Assembly: GCA_964504025.1 (NCBI GenBank)
Contig: CAZDCO010000004.1
Coordinates: 1-54,805 of the forward strand
DNA: 54,805 nucleotides
Direction of reading: 5' to 3'
From: Scatosoma sp964504025
GTDB taxonomy: Bacteria > Bacillota > Clostridia > Christensenellales > Borkfalkiaceae
The notes below the pieces were generated by a model that saw nothing but the letters and a program-made list of their open reading frames with translations, was not told the origin of the DNA and searched no databases. This document shows positions 41,290 through 49,419 of the stretch, piece by piece (position 1 is the first letter of the stretch; each line of letters starts with the position of its first letter). The translations under genes and the position numbers were made by a program.

Positions 41290-41558
41290 TGTTATCGCGA
41301 CCGCACCGCGGCAATCTCTTGCACCACCACCGCGCTACTCCCACGCCACCCTGTTATCGCGACCGCACCGCGACTCTCTCCCCTGTCATTGCGAGCCGTT
41401 AGGCGTAGCAATCTACTGCACCATCGCCGCACCGCCACTCTCACTCACCAGTCATTGCGACCGCACCGCGGCAATCTCTCGCAACATCACCACCGCAGCC
41501 GCCACTCTCTCCCCTGTCATTGCGAGCCGTTAGGCGTAGCAATCTACTGCACCATCGC
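41290..41558. repeat. Palindromic intergenic repeat array, left of the gap
   Basis: About five copies of a degenerate unit of the type TGTCATTGCGA...GGCAATCT, with complementary ATTGC/GCAAT ends, start near 41290, 41352, 41384, 41450 and 41515. A 55-base stretch (41373-41427) recurs exactly at 41504-41558, giving a larger unit of 131 bp. The bases after the gap (CGCACCGCC, 41659) match those after the first copy, so the gap probably lies inside this array. No gene is seen from 41261 to 41746. Confidence 0.85.
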
Positions 41559-41658
41559 NNNNNNNNNNNNNNNNNNNNNNNNNNNNNNNNNNNNNNNNNN
41601 NNNNNNNNNNNNNNNNNNNNNNNNNNNNNNNNNNNNNNNNNNNNNNNNNNNNNNNNNN
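41559..41658. other. Assembly gap (100 N)
   Basis: Exactly 100 undetermined bases, the usual placeholder for a scaffold gap of unknown size. Gene adjacency across this point is inferred by the assembler. Confidence 0.99.
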
Positions 41659-41746
41659 CGCACCGCCGCGCGCTTTCTACAACATTTCCCATAATTCCCC
41701 TCACCCCGACAAAATCGTTCCACGCGCCGCCGTTATAATGAAATTT

Positions 41747-42466
41747 ATGAAAAAGTTTATCTCGTGGACGCTCGCCGTCCTGTTTTCCATCGCCGCGTCC
41801 TTCGCCGCCACGCCACGCGCGCCCACCGCGCACGCCCAAGACCTCTCTTCCGCCGCCACCGTCGGCGGCTACGCCTGCATACGCAGCCCGTCCGTCTATT
41901 TCTACGCATCCAAAAACGAGGATAGCGGACTCTTTCTCCTGCCCGAAAGCTACTTCGTCAAAATCTTGGAAACGAGCGACGACTATTGCAAAATCGAATA
42001 TCTCTACGACGACGCCTATGTCAAAAAGCTCGTGGGATACGCACGCACCGAACAGCTGACCTTCGTCGATTTCACACCCAAACGCCCCTACCTATACCAC
42101 CTCTTCCCGTTGCGCTACACCCTCGACGGCGCAATCGGCGGCGACGGTTTTTTAGACGATCTCACCGTTACCTGCGCCTACTACGGCGACTATATCGTCG
42201 GTTCTAAACTCTATTGCTACGTCCTGCAAGGGGAGTCCTTCGGCTACGTTCCCAAGCCGACCGATCTCACCTACGAACGGAATACCGAATATGCAGCGCA
42301 TGTCGCCACGCAAACGCCGTCCGATAGTAGCAAAAACGAAGAAAGTCCTTCGTCGAGTCCGAACGCCGCTACCGTCGCCATCTTGATCGCGCTTTGCTTG
42401 CTCGTTCCCATCTTAGCCTCCCTGATTTTGCGTCCGCCGCGCCGTCCGCCCTACGAAACGGACTAA
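41747..42466 (+). CDS. Secreted SH3-like protein with C-terminal membrane anchor
   Basis: The 239-residue product has a signal peptide cleaved probably after PTAHA (about residue 31). A beta-rich domain resembling bacterial SH3 modules follows (CKIEYLYDDAYVKKLVGYAR), then a Ser/Pro-rich linker, one membrane helix (VAILIALCLLVPILASLIL) and a short basic tail. It has the same layout as the larger protein at 43490. No Shine-Dalgarno site is present. A perfect TATAAT (41734-41739) ends seven bases before this ATG, which would give a leaderless mRNA; the earlier in-frame ATG at 41738 lies inside the -10 box. The phage genes on either side run the opposite way. Confidence 0.75.
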   Translation: MKKFISWTLAVLFSIAASFAATPRAPTAHAQDLSSAATVGGYACIRSPSVYFYASKNEDSGLFLLPESYFVKILETSDDYCKIEYLYDDAYVKKLVGYARTEQLTFVDFTPKRPYLYHLFPLRYTLDGAIGGDGFLDDLTVTCAYYGDYIVGSKLYCYVLQGESFGYVPKPTDLTYERNTEYAAHVATQTPSDSSKNEESPSSSPNAATVAILIALCLLVPILASLILRPPRRPPYETD

Positions 42467-42473
42467 CTCACCT

Positions 42474-42619
42474 TGTCATTGCGAGCGCAGCGTGGCAATC
42501 TCTCACTCACTTTGTCATTGCGCGCGCAGCGCGGCAATCTCTCACTCACTTTGTCATCGCAATCGTAGCGCGGCAATCTCTCACCCACTTTGTCATTGCG
42601 ATCGCAGCGCGGCAATCTC
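42474..42619. repeat. Palindromic intergenic repeat array, 39-bp period
   Basis: Four copies start at 42474, 42513, 42552 and 42591. Each holds TGTCATTGCG...CGGCAATCTC with self-complementary ends and near-identical CACTCACTT spacers. Same family as the array at 41290. Because the spacers are repeated too, it is not CRISPR. Confidence 0.9.
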
Positions 42620-42637
42620 TTACACCACCGCAACCGC

Positions 42638-43150
42638 CTATTCCATACGTAACCAACGCTTTTCGCGCACGCTCATCAAATTCTCTTCGCGCCGCGACAT
42701 ATAGGCGAAAATTCTCTCAAACAACTCCATATCGGCGTACTCCTCGTTGAACGCGCTCGCCGTTACGCCCTGCAACGCCAACTGCTCGCCCACCCTTTTC
42801 ACGAGTCTTGCCTGCATACGGAAATATCTGCTTTCGCTCCACGGCTGATAGCCGCCCCGCTTTTCCCTGCCCAAACTCTTCATCTTCTTTTCCAAGCCGA
42901 AATACCGAATGGCAATCAACGTCCTTTCCGCCGCCGATAGCGTACGCAACGCCGCGTCCGTCTTTTCGCGTAACCGCAACAGCTTGTCCTTCGTTACGAT
43001 CTCGTCCGCAATAGCCTCTATCAACCGCTCACCGCTTTTGTTGCTCCTGTACGACAACACCGCCATATTCTCTATATGCTGTCCGTACTCCTTCTCCACC
43101 GTCCCTAAAAACGGATACGCGTACAAAATCGCTTTTACGTATTTTTCCAA
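42638..43150 (-). CDS. Phage-type sigma-like late regulator
   Basis: The product of about 170 residues is helical, with LEKYVKAILYAYPF at the start, LSAAERTLIAIRYFG in the middle and a C-terminal HTH-like WSESRYFRMQARLVKRVGEQ. It resembles the small sigma-70-region-4-like or ArpU-type regulators that phages of Bacillota keep just before the terminase genes. TTG 43150 is preferred because AGAGGTGAT sits at proper distance; the GTG at 43159 overlaps that site. Its promoter has an extended -10 and a LexA box, so it is probably SOS-induced. A plus-strand gene and repeats separate it from the terminase. Confidence 0.65.
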   Translation of the reverse strand: MEKYVKAILYAYPFLGTVEKEYGQHIENMAVLSYRSNKSGERLIEAIADEIVTKDKLLRLREKTDAALRTLSAAERTLIAIRYFGLEKKMKSLGREKRGGYQPWSESRYFRMQARLVKRVGEQLALQGVTASAFNEEYADMELFERIFAYMSRREENLMSVREKRWLRME

Positions 43151-43255
43151 GTCTATCACCTCTCTTTATCGCAGCCTTTGCCCGAAAGCGCACTCATTAT
43201 GCACCCGAAAACGAGTTTCGGCAAGCCCTCCATTTCAATTTTTTGCTCAAAAACA

Positions 43256-43269
43256 CGAACATTTGTTCG
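43256..43269 (-). promoter_or_regulatory. LexA (SOS) box
   Basis: A perfect palindrome CGAACATTTGTTCG fits the Bacillota LexA/DinR consensus CGAAC-N4-GTTCG. It lies 10 bases downstream of the -10 box of the regulator promoter, covering about +4 to +17 of the transcript, where LexA binding would block transcription. Confidence 0.85.
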
Positions 43270-43279
43270 CTTTTATTGT

Positions 43280-43288
43280 ATTATACCA
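43280..43288 (-). promoter_or_regulatory. Extended -10 promoter of the phage-type regulator
   Basis: TGGTATAAT on the minus strand (TATAAT at 43280-43285) is a perfect extended -10; no good -35 is present. The rest of 43160-43489 is AT-rich intergenic DNA with this promoter, the LexA box and the divergent promoter at 43453, and no gene. Confidence 0.7.
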
Positions 43289-43452
43289 CTTTAATCTTGC
43301 CATACGTGCGCCTACTTTAATAACTTTTTCCCTATTTTTAGTAAAAATTTTAACCATTTTTCCGAATACTGCCGATTTTTTGCCCACCATAAACGATTTC
43401 CGTTCGCCGCCGCATTTTCACGCCGTTCGCCCTAAAAAATTCGCCGTTTTGA

Positions 43453-43481
43453 TTGCTTTTTTCGTTCGGGCGTGGTATAAT
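43453..43481 (+). promoter_or_regulatory. Promoter giving a leaderless mRNA for the 798-residue protein
   Basis: TTGCTT (43453-43458), 17-base spacer and TGG-extended TATAAT (43476-43481). The -10 ends eight bases before the ATG at 43490, so transcription should start at or just before the start codon. No Shine-Dalgarno site exists. Confidence 0.75.
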
Positions 43482-43489
43482 AGTACCGT

Positions 43490-45886
43490 ATGAGAAAGTT
43501 CGCGTTGACAATCGCATGTCTTTTGGCTTGTTCCGCCCTGTGCACGACGACGGGTGCGGTGCTTTCGCACACCGAAGCGCACGCGAGTGAACGGGCGTCT
43601 ACGGCGGCGCAAACCCGAAACGACTTGCTCGCCCCGACCACCTATCAACAATATCTTCCCCTCCATTCCCCCTCGTCCGTCGCGGCTTGCACGGCGTATA
43701 CGGCAATCGCCGACGGGGAATCGATCTACGTCTATTTTGCCACGTACGACCGCTACGTTCGCTACGAGCATACGACGAAGGTATCCATGTTGCAATTCCG
43801 CGGCGAGACGTTATATTTCACCGACGACCGCGCCTTCCTCCATTCCTTGTCTTTACCCGAATGGTACGCCGCGCAAAGTACGCGCGCCACGCCGTTCAAA
43901 CTCAACTGCTCTTCCTTCTTGCCGATCGACGACGTACTCTATTACACGATCGTGACGGAGAACTTCACCACCGTCTACAAACGCGCGATCGCCGATCTCG
44001 AAAACCCGACGGACACGAGCACGCCTCTCGTGCAAAGGCTGAGCAGCGCAACCCCCCTCGCCTATTTCAACGACGAGTTATACTTTTTAGACGGGCGCAT
44101 ATTGCGCCGTCTGCAAAGGACGGATACGGCAAGCGACGCCTACACCTTCCCTTCGCAATTAAAATCGATCCTGATCCTCGATAGTGTATTCGCTTGTATC
44201 ACGAACGACAATCAGTTACAAATTTATCGACTGAACGACCTGCTCAGCGAAAAGACGACGCAACCGATCTTCACCGACGACGAGGGCGGCTATGAAGCTC
44301 TTTGTTCGGGCGACGGGTATATCTACGCCGTACAAAACAACGTCGTCAAGCGGTACTCCCCGTCCGAAAACGGCTTTACCGACTTTGAAATTTGTTCCTC
44401 GTCCGCCGCGCAAAACCGATTACACAACGCCGCGAGCGTTACGCTTGCAAACGACGTACTCTACGCCGCGGATACGGGCAACGACCGCGTCTCCGTTTAC
44501 GACCTCTCGTCGCAAACGTTCACGTCGCCGATCGCCACCGAGTTCCCCGTCCAACGCCTTGCCGCGGACGACGATACCCTGCTCGCCGCGTGCAATAACG
44601 CCGCCACCCTATTTACCGTGGCGCACGACGAAACCTACGGCAACGCGTTGCAAAACTTTACGGACTTCAACGGCAATATCGTCGGCGTGGAAAACGTCTA
44701 CGGCAGCTATTACCTTGCCACCGACAACAACTATTTCTATAAAATATCCCAAACGAACGACGGCTGGACGGTTGCGGGCGTCCAGAAAAATCACGTGGTA
44801 GGCACACGCTTTCTCGACAGCGATGCCGAGGGCAGATTGTACGCCGCCTGCACCGATAAACTGGTGCGCTTCACGGAAGAGGACTTCCTCCTCTCCGACA
44901 AACAGGGCGACACGGTATGCGCCTCGTTACCGTCTTCCTTGCAAGGGATCGCCGTCGATTTCGACGGCAACGCCTACGCCTATTCGAAAGCGGACATCTA
45001 CCGCTACGTCGACGATAGCTGGACGACGATCGACGGCTTAACGACGTGCGTCTACGGCGGCGAAGGGTATACCCCCTCGCTCGCCTCGCTCACCTTCGGC
45101 TACACCGACGATACGGCGTACCTCTTATACGACGGCAACTACGTGATCGCCACCGACGCACTCCGCTTACCGACGGCGCGCACGATCGCCGTAAACGGCG
45201 CGGACGATACCGTCTTCGCACGGGAAAGTGTGGAAAGCGCAACCGTAGTCCGCACCAAAGCGAACGCCCTTATGATCCGTTTCGATTTAGAAGCGTTACG
45301 GGGCGCGGAAGTGTTCCCCTACCTTTCCTACGAACGGGCACGGGAAGAGCGCACGGCAATTCAGATCGGAGAAACGGAAAAATATAACCTGCTCGCCGTC
45401 TTCGACGACGAACGCAAAACCTATTTGCACTATCTCGTCTTAAAGACGTCGTGTACCGAACTTTCCCAAGCCGATCACACAATCGCCTATCCGCAGGACG
45501 CACAAAAAACGGCGTACGTTACGAGCGACGTTCGGCTGTATAAATTCCCCTATATCACGTCCCTGCTCACCGTACACGATCTGTCGCGCGGCGCAAGCGT
45601 AACGTTGCTCGGCGAAGTCAACGGCGCAAGCTACGCCTATTACCGCGTGGCGGTGGAAGAAAACGGGCAACGGTACGTAGGCTATTTGCCGCAATCGTTC
45701 GTTACCCTCTTCAACCCCTCCGCCCCGAATACCCTCGTCGGTTCGTACGGCACGACGGAAGCGGACGCGGACGGCGTATGGCGGCTCGCCTATATCCTGC
45801 TCGGCTTTGCCGTAATTTGTATCTTAACCGACTATTTACTCCTCCGCACCCCCAAGCGCGACGAGGACGACGAAGAAGAAGCATAG
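43490..45886 (+). CDS. Secreted beta-propeller/SH3-like protein with C-terminal anchor
   Basis: The 798-residue product has a signal peptide ending about EAHA (residue 33). A long beta-rich region follows with recurring NHL/propeller-like turns (DGYIYAVQNNVVKRYSPSEN, NDVLYAADTGNDRVSVYDLS, DFDGNAYAYSKADIYRYVDD). An SH3-like module (YRVAVEENGQRYVGYLPQSF) is followed by one membrane helix (LAYILLGFAVICILTDYLLL) and an acidic tail. The layout suggests a surface-anchored sensor or binding protein; the target is unknown. The architecture parallels the protein at 41747, and both lack a ribosome-binding site. It ends in TAG. A GAAAAACG/CGTTTTTC stem follows at 45889-45907. Confidence 0.75.
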   Translation: MRKFALTIACLLACSALCTTTGAVLSHTEAHASERASTAAQTRNDLLAPTTYQQYLPLHSPSSVAACTAYTAIADGESIYVYFATYDRYVRYEHTTKVSMLQFRGETLYFTDDRAFLHSLSLPEWYAAQSTRATPFKLNCSSFLPIDDVLYYTIVTENFTTVYKRAIADLENPTDTSTPLVQRLSSATPLAYFNDELYFLDGRILRRLQRTDTASDAYTFPSQLKSILILDSVFACITNDNQLQIYRLNDLLSEKTTQPIFTDDEGGYEALCSGDGYIYAVQNNVVKRYSPSENGFTDFEICSSSAAQNRLHNAASVTLANDVLYAADTGNDRVSVYDLSSQTFTSPIATEFPVQRLAADDDTLLAACNNAATLFTVAHDETYGNALQNFTDFNGNIVGVENVYGSYYLATDNNYFYKISQTNDGWTVAGVQKNHVVGTRFLDSDAEGRLYAACTDKLVRFTEEDFLLSDKQGDTVCASLPSSLQGIAVDFDGNAYAYSKADIYRYVDDSWTTIDGLTTCVYGGEGYTPSLASLTFGYTDDTAYLLYDGNYVIATDALRLPTARTIAVNGADDTVFARESVESATVVRTKANALMIRFDLEALRGAEVFPYLSYERAREERTAIQIGETEKYNLLAVFDDERKTYLHYLVLKTSCTELSQADHTIAYPQDAQKTAYVTSDVRLYKFPYITSLLTVHDLSRGASVTLLGEVNGASYAYYRVAVEENGQRYVGYLPQSFVTLFNPSAPNTLVGSYGTTEADADGVWRLAYILLGFAVICILTDYLLLRTPKRDEDDEEEA

Positions 45887-45944
45887 AAAAACGCACCGTT
45901 TTTCTCGCGAATATAAAAAAATTTTTACAAGGAGGAACGATCTT

Positions 45945-46022
45945 ATGTCAGACTATCACAGTAGTCAGGGCGTCGTGCCCCTACCACGTTACGGCGGACG
46001 TAGTCGTTCCGCCATTCGTTAA
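45945..46022 (+). promoter_or_regulatory. mgtE leader: 25-codon ORF overlapping three hairpins
   Basis: AAGGAGG lies about nine bases before an ATG opening a 25-residue frame (MSDYHSSQGVVPLPRYGGRS, then RSAIR). The same stretch folds into three successive perfect stems: GACTA/TAGTC (45951-45966), GGGC/GCCC (45968-45980) and GGCGGA/TCCGCC (45993-46013). The GTAGTC of the first stem recurs in the loop of the third, allowing alternative pairing. It could be a leader peptide, a structured RNA sensor, or both, controlling mgtE 50 bases downstream. It is not recognisably an M-box. Confidence 0.5.
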
Positions 46023-46071
46023 ACCGCACGACGCTACCCCAAAGACGTATAGAAAAAGGAGGTAGATGCTT

Positions 46072-47748
46072 ATGCAAGAAATTTACGAATTGTTACGAGA
46101 AAAAAACTACGAGGAAGCGGCGGAACTCTGTCAAAAATACGACGGAGAAGAGTTGGCTTCCCTCTTGGCGACCGTCGATAAAGACGACCTGATCTCCCTT
46201 TGCCGCGCCGTAGACAGCGACCTGCTCGCCGAGGCTTTACCCTCGCTCGATAAAACATTGCAAGAGGACGTCATCAACGCCCTGCGCGACGACGAGTTGG
46301 AAAAAGTCCTCGACGAAATGTCCGTCGAAGAAACGGTGGAAATCATCGAAGATATGCCGCACGAAATCGTGCGCCGTATCGCGGAAACGGACGAGATCGT
46401 ACGGCTGCTTTCCCAACGCAACTTCGCCGTTTTGAAGCCGCTGTTGTCCACCATGAACGCCGTCGACTTGGCGGAAGTGTTTGAAGAGATTGAATCGGAA
46501 ATCGACCTGCTCGTCCTCTTCCGTATCCTACCCAAAGACTTGGCAGCGGAAACGTTCGTCGCAATCAGCGGCGACGTCAAGGAAAAACTCATTCAAAAAC
46601 TGAACGATAAAGAACTTCGCGCCGTCATGGACGAGCTGTTCTTGGACGACACCGTCGACCTTATCGAAGAAATGCCTGCGAATATCGTTCGCAGAGTGCT
46701 CGCGCAAAGCGACAGCGAAACGCGTGCGTACATCAACGAGTTGTTGCAATACCCCAAAGACTCCGCAGGGAGTATCATGACGATCGAGTTCGTCTCCCTC
46801 CGTCGCAATATGATGGTAGGCGAAGCGTTCGACCGTATCCGTAAAACGGCGATCGACAAGGAAACGATCTACACCTGCTACGTTACGGACGACACGAAAA
46901 AATTGCTCGGTTTGGTAACGGCGAAAGACTTGCTCCTCGCCGATCAAAACCAAACGATCGAAGAAATCATGCAAGAGAACGTCATCTACGCGCACACCGA
47001 AGACGACAAGGAAGACGTCGCGCGGAAGATTGCCGACTACGGCTTCTTGGCATTGCCGATCGTCGATAGAGAAACGCGCCTCGTCGGTATCGTTACGGTA
47101 GACGACGCCATGGACGTCATCAAAATGGAGAATACCGAAGACATCGCGAAGATGGCGGCGGTTACCCCGACCGACAAGCCCTATTTGAAGACGAGCGCGT
47201 GGCAAATCTTCCTCAACCGCTTGCCTTGGTTGTTGTTGCTGTTGATCTCTTCGACCTTTTCAGGACTCATCATCACGGGCAACGAAGAAACGCTGAATAT
47301 GCCCGTCTACGGTATCGTACTCACCTCGTGTATGCCCATGCTGCTCGACACGGGCGGCAACGCAGGTTCGCAAGTTTCGGCGATGATGGTGCGTGGAATC
47401 GCGATCGGTGAAATTTCCTTCTCGGATATTTGGAAAGTCGTTTGGAAAGAGATCCGCGTTTCCTTCCTGATGGGCGTTTCCCTCTCCGTTGCGTGCTTCT
47501 TGAAAGCCATGTTCATCAACGGATTGTACCTCATCGAAAACGGCGCGATCGTCGCGCTCGTCATTTCGCTTTCCATGTTCGTTACGATCGTCATTGCAAA
47601 ACTGATCGGCGCGCTGTTGCCCCTGCTTGCCAAGAAGTGCAAGCTCGACCCCGCAGTCGTCGCGTCGCCTTTCATCACCACGATCATCGACGTCTTGTCC
47701 TTGACGATCTACTGCTTCTTCGCCGTAACCTTCTTAGGCTCGTTATAA
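46072..47748 (+). CDS. mgtE: Magnesium transporter MgtE with duplicated N-domain
   Basis: Mg2+-gated magnesium channel. The 558-residue product has cytosolic helical N-domain repeats, two CBS domains (about residues 255-370: YVTDDTKKLLGLVTAKDLLL, VDRETRLVGIVTVDDAMDVI) and five membrane helices. The pore signatures are MLLDTGGNAGSQ and LDPAVVASPFITTIIDVLS. It is about 110 residues longer than usual because the N-domain pattern occurs twice: ELEKVLDEMSVEETVEIIED and ELRAVMDELFLDDTVDLIEE. ATG 46072 has GGAGG nine bases upstream; the ATG at 46066 is too close. Confidence 0.95.
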   Translation: MQEIYELLREKNYEEAAELCQKYDGEELASLLATVDKDDLISLCRAVDSDLLAEALPSLDKTLQEDVINALRDDELEKVLDEMSVEETVEIIEDMPHEIVRRIAETDEIVRLLSQRNFAVLKPLLSTMNAVDLAEVFEEIESEIDLLVLFRILPKDLAAETFVAISGDVKEKLIQKLNDKELRAVMDELFLDDTVDLIEEMPANIVRRVLAQSDSETRAYINELLQYPKDSAGSIMTIEFVSLRRNMMVGEAFDRIRKTAIDKETIYTCYVTDDTKKLLGLVTAKDLLLADQNQTIEEIMQENVIYAHTEDDKEDVARKIADYGFLALPIVDRETRLVGIVTVDDAMDVIKMENTEDIAKMAAVTPTDKPYLKTSAWQIFLNRLPWLLLLLISSTFSGLIITGNEETLNMPVYGIVLTSCMPMLLDTGGNAGSQVSAMMVRGIAIGEISFSDIWKVVWKEIRVSFLMGVSLSVACFLKAMFINGLYLIENGAIVALVISLSMFVTIVIAKLIGALLPLLAKKCKLDPAVVASPFITTIIDVLSLTIYCFFAVTFLGSL

Positions 47749-47769
47749 CGGCGCAACACAAAAAAACGT

Positions 47770-47800
47770 ACGGCTGTACCGCAATCGGTACAGCCGTTTT
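47770..47800. terminator. Bidirectional terminator between mgtE and cysK
   Basis: A perfect 11-bp stem ACGGCTGTACC/GGTACAGCCGT with a six-base loop has T4 on the plus side and six T (47761-47766) on the minus side. It separates two convergent genes. Confidence 0.92.
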
Positions 47801-47820
47801 CGTTTGCCTATTTACTTTTT

Positions 47821-48732
47821 TTAATCGAATATCCCCGTCGAAAGGTATCGCTCGCCGCAGTCGGGAAATACGGTTACGATATTCTTCCCTGCGTTTTCGG
47901 GGCGTTTCGCCAACTCGATCGCGGCAAACGCCGCCGCCCCCGACGACAAGCCCACGAACAAGTTTTCCCGATCGCGCAAATAGCGCGCCGTTTGAAAGGC
48001 GTCCTCGTCCTCCACGCAAAGCACTTCGTCGTAGATCGTTCGATCTAACGTTTTCGGAATAAAATTCGCGCCGATTCCCTGTATGCCGTGCGCGCCCGTC
48101 CTGCCCTCGGACAACAAGGGCGAACGCTTCGGCTCTACCGCCACGATCCGAACGTTCTCGTTCTTCTCCTTCCAATATCTTCCCACGCCCGTCAGCGTAC
48201 CGCCCGTTCCGACGCACGCCACGAACACGTCCACCTTTCCGTGGAGTGCCCGATCGATTTCAGGCGCAGTCGTCTTATAGTGCGCAAGCGGATTCGCCGC
48301 GTTTTCAAACTGTCCGGCAATCACGGCGTTCGGCGTTTCGGCGCACAGCGCGCGCGCTTTATCCACCGCGCCCTGCATACCGAGCTTGCCGTCGGTGAGT
48401 ACCACTTCCGCGCCGTAGTTTCGCATGGCAGTCTGCCTCTCTTTCGACATCGTAGACGGCATCACGATCACCGCGCGATACCCCTTTTCGCGGCATACGA
48501 GTGCCAGACCGATCCCCGTATTGCCCGAAGTCGCTTCGATCACCGTACCGCCCCGTTTAAGTTTTCCCTGCCGTTCGGCGTCTTCGATCATTTCCAACGC
48601 CACGCGATCTTTGACCGAACCGCCCTCGTTCTCCCGTTCCAACTTCGCATACACGCGCGCGGCGAGCGAAAACTCCCGTTCCGTGTTTTCCAGCCGCACG
48701 AGCGGCGTATTGCCTATCTTAACCTCTCGCAT
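47821..48732 (-). CDS. cysK: Cysteine synthase (O-acetylserine sulfhydrylase)
   Basis: PLP enzyme making cysteine from O-acetylserine and sulfide. The 303-residue product starts MREVKIGNTPLVRLENTERE. It has the PLP lysine in GGSVKDRVALEMIE near residue 43, the substrate loop EATSGNTGIGLAL, the phosphate-binding GTGGTLTG and the C-terminal GLSSGAAAFAA. ATG 48732 is chosen because GAGGTGA lies seven bases upstream; the GTG at 48750 precedes that site. No serine acetyltransferase gene is adjacent. Last gene of the radC-to-cysK run. Confidence 0.93.
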   Translation of the reverse strand: MREVKIGNTPLVRLENTEREFSLAARVYAKLERENEGGSVKDRVALEMIEDAERQGKLKRGGTVIEATSGNTGIGLALVCREKGYRAVIVMPSTMSKERQTAMRNYGAEVVLTDGKLGMQGAVDKARALCAETPNAVIAGQFENAANPLAHYKTTAPEIDRALHGKVDVFVACVGTGGTLTGVGRYWKEKNENVRIVAVEPKRSPLLSEGRTGAHGIQGIGANFIPKTLDRTIYDEVLCVEDEDAFQTARYLRDRENLFVGLSSGAAAFAAIELAKRPENAGKNIVTVFPDCGERYLSTGIFD

Positions 48733-48762
48733 ACCATTCACCTCGTACACGGTAGCTCCGTT

Positions 48763-49404
48763 TTATACCAACGACAAAATTTCTTGCGGCGTATCCACCA
48801 ACGTCGTCGCGCCGTGCGCCGCCAAAAACGCCCGATCGCGGAAACCCCACGTTACGCAAACGCACGCCACGCCTGCGTTCTTCGCCGTCGCGATATCCAC
48901 GTCGGAATCGCCCACGTACAACGTTTTCGATTTCTCCACGCCCAACCGTTCGATCACGGTAAACAATCCGTCTGGCGCAGGTTTTTTCCGCACGCCCATA
49001 CTCTCGTTCTCGCCTGCCGACTCGTCCAACAAGCCCGAAAAATACGCCTCGACGAGCAACTTCACCGCGCCGTCCGCCTTGTTGGAAAGCACGGCGGTTT
49101 TTATCCCCTTTTCGCGCAGCCCTTGCAAGCACGCCGTTACGCCGTCGTACGGCTTCGTCTTTTCCTTGCAATGCACCGCGTAATGCGCCTTAAACTCCGC
49201 CAACAGCCCGTCCACTCGTTCGTCGCGAAAGCCCGACGCGCGCTCTAACAATACGCGCATGCCGTCCCCCACGAACGAGCAAATCTCCGTCCTCGAGCGC
49301 GTGGGCAAGCCGTGCGCCGCAAGCGTAGCGTTCGTCGAGTTTGCCAAGTCGTCCAGCGTATCGAGCAACGTGCCGTCTAAATCGAAAACGATCGCCTCGT
49401 ACAT
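48763..49404 (-). CDS. HAD-family phosphatase (phosphoglycolate phosphatase-like)
   Basis: The 213-residue product has HAD motif I VFDLDGTLLDT at residues 6-16 with the nucleophile and acid aspartates, a helical cap domain, motif II AVLSNKAD, motif III lysine in RKKPAPDG and motif IV TLYVGDSDVDIATA. It fits the Gph/PGMB subfamily that hydrolyses small phosphoesters such as 2-phosphoglycolate; the substrate is inferred. It lies 15 bases after the response regulator gene. Confidence 0.9.
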   Translation of the reverse strand: MYEAIVFDLDGTLLDTLDDLANSTNATLAAHGLPTRSRTEICSFVGDGMRVLLERASGFRDERVDGLLAEFKAHYAVHCKEKTKPYDGVTACLQGLREKGIKTAVLSNKADGAVKLLVEAYFSGLLDESAGENESMGVRKKPAPDGLFTVIERLGVEKSKTLYVGDSDVDIATAKNAGVACVCVTWGFRDRAFLAAHGATTLVDTPQEILSLV

Positions 49405-49419
49405 ACTACGCCACCGCCC

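Noticed and set aside
42474..42619. Regular 39-bp periodicity resembling a CRISPR array
   Set aside because: The would-be spacers are nearly identical (CACTCACTT type), the repeats are degenerate, and no cas genes are near. It is a palindromic repeat array.
42394..42750. 118-codon frame over the repeat array with recurring HFVIA...ARQSLT peptides
   Set aside because: It is the translation of the 39-bp repeats and overlaps the end of a real gene; no coding signal.
45945..46065. M-box magnesium riboswitch upstream of mgtE
   Set aside because: None of the conserved M-box core segments (such as the GGTGAGGCTCC region) could be found; only three simple stems are present.
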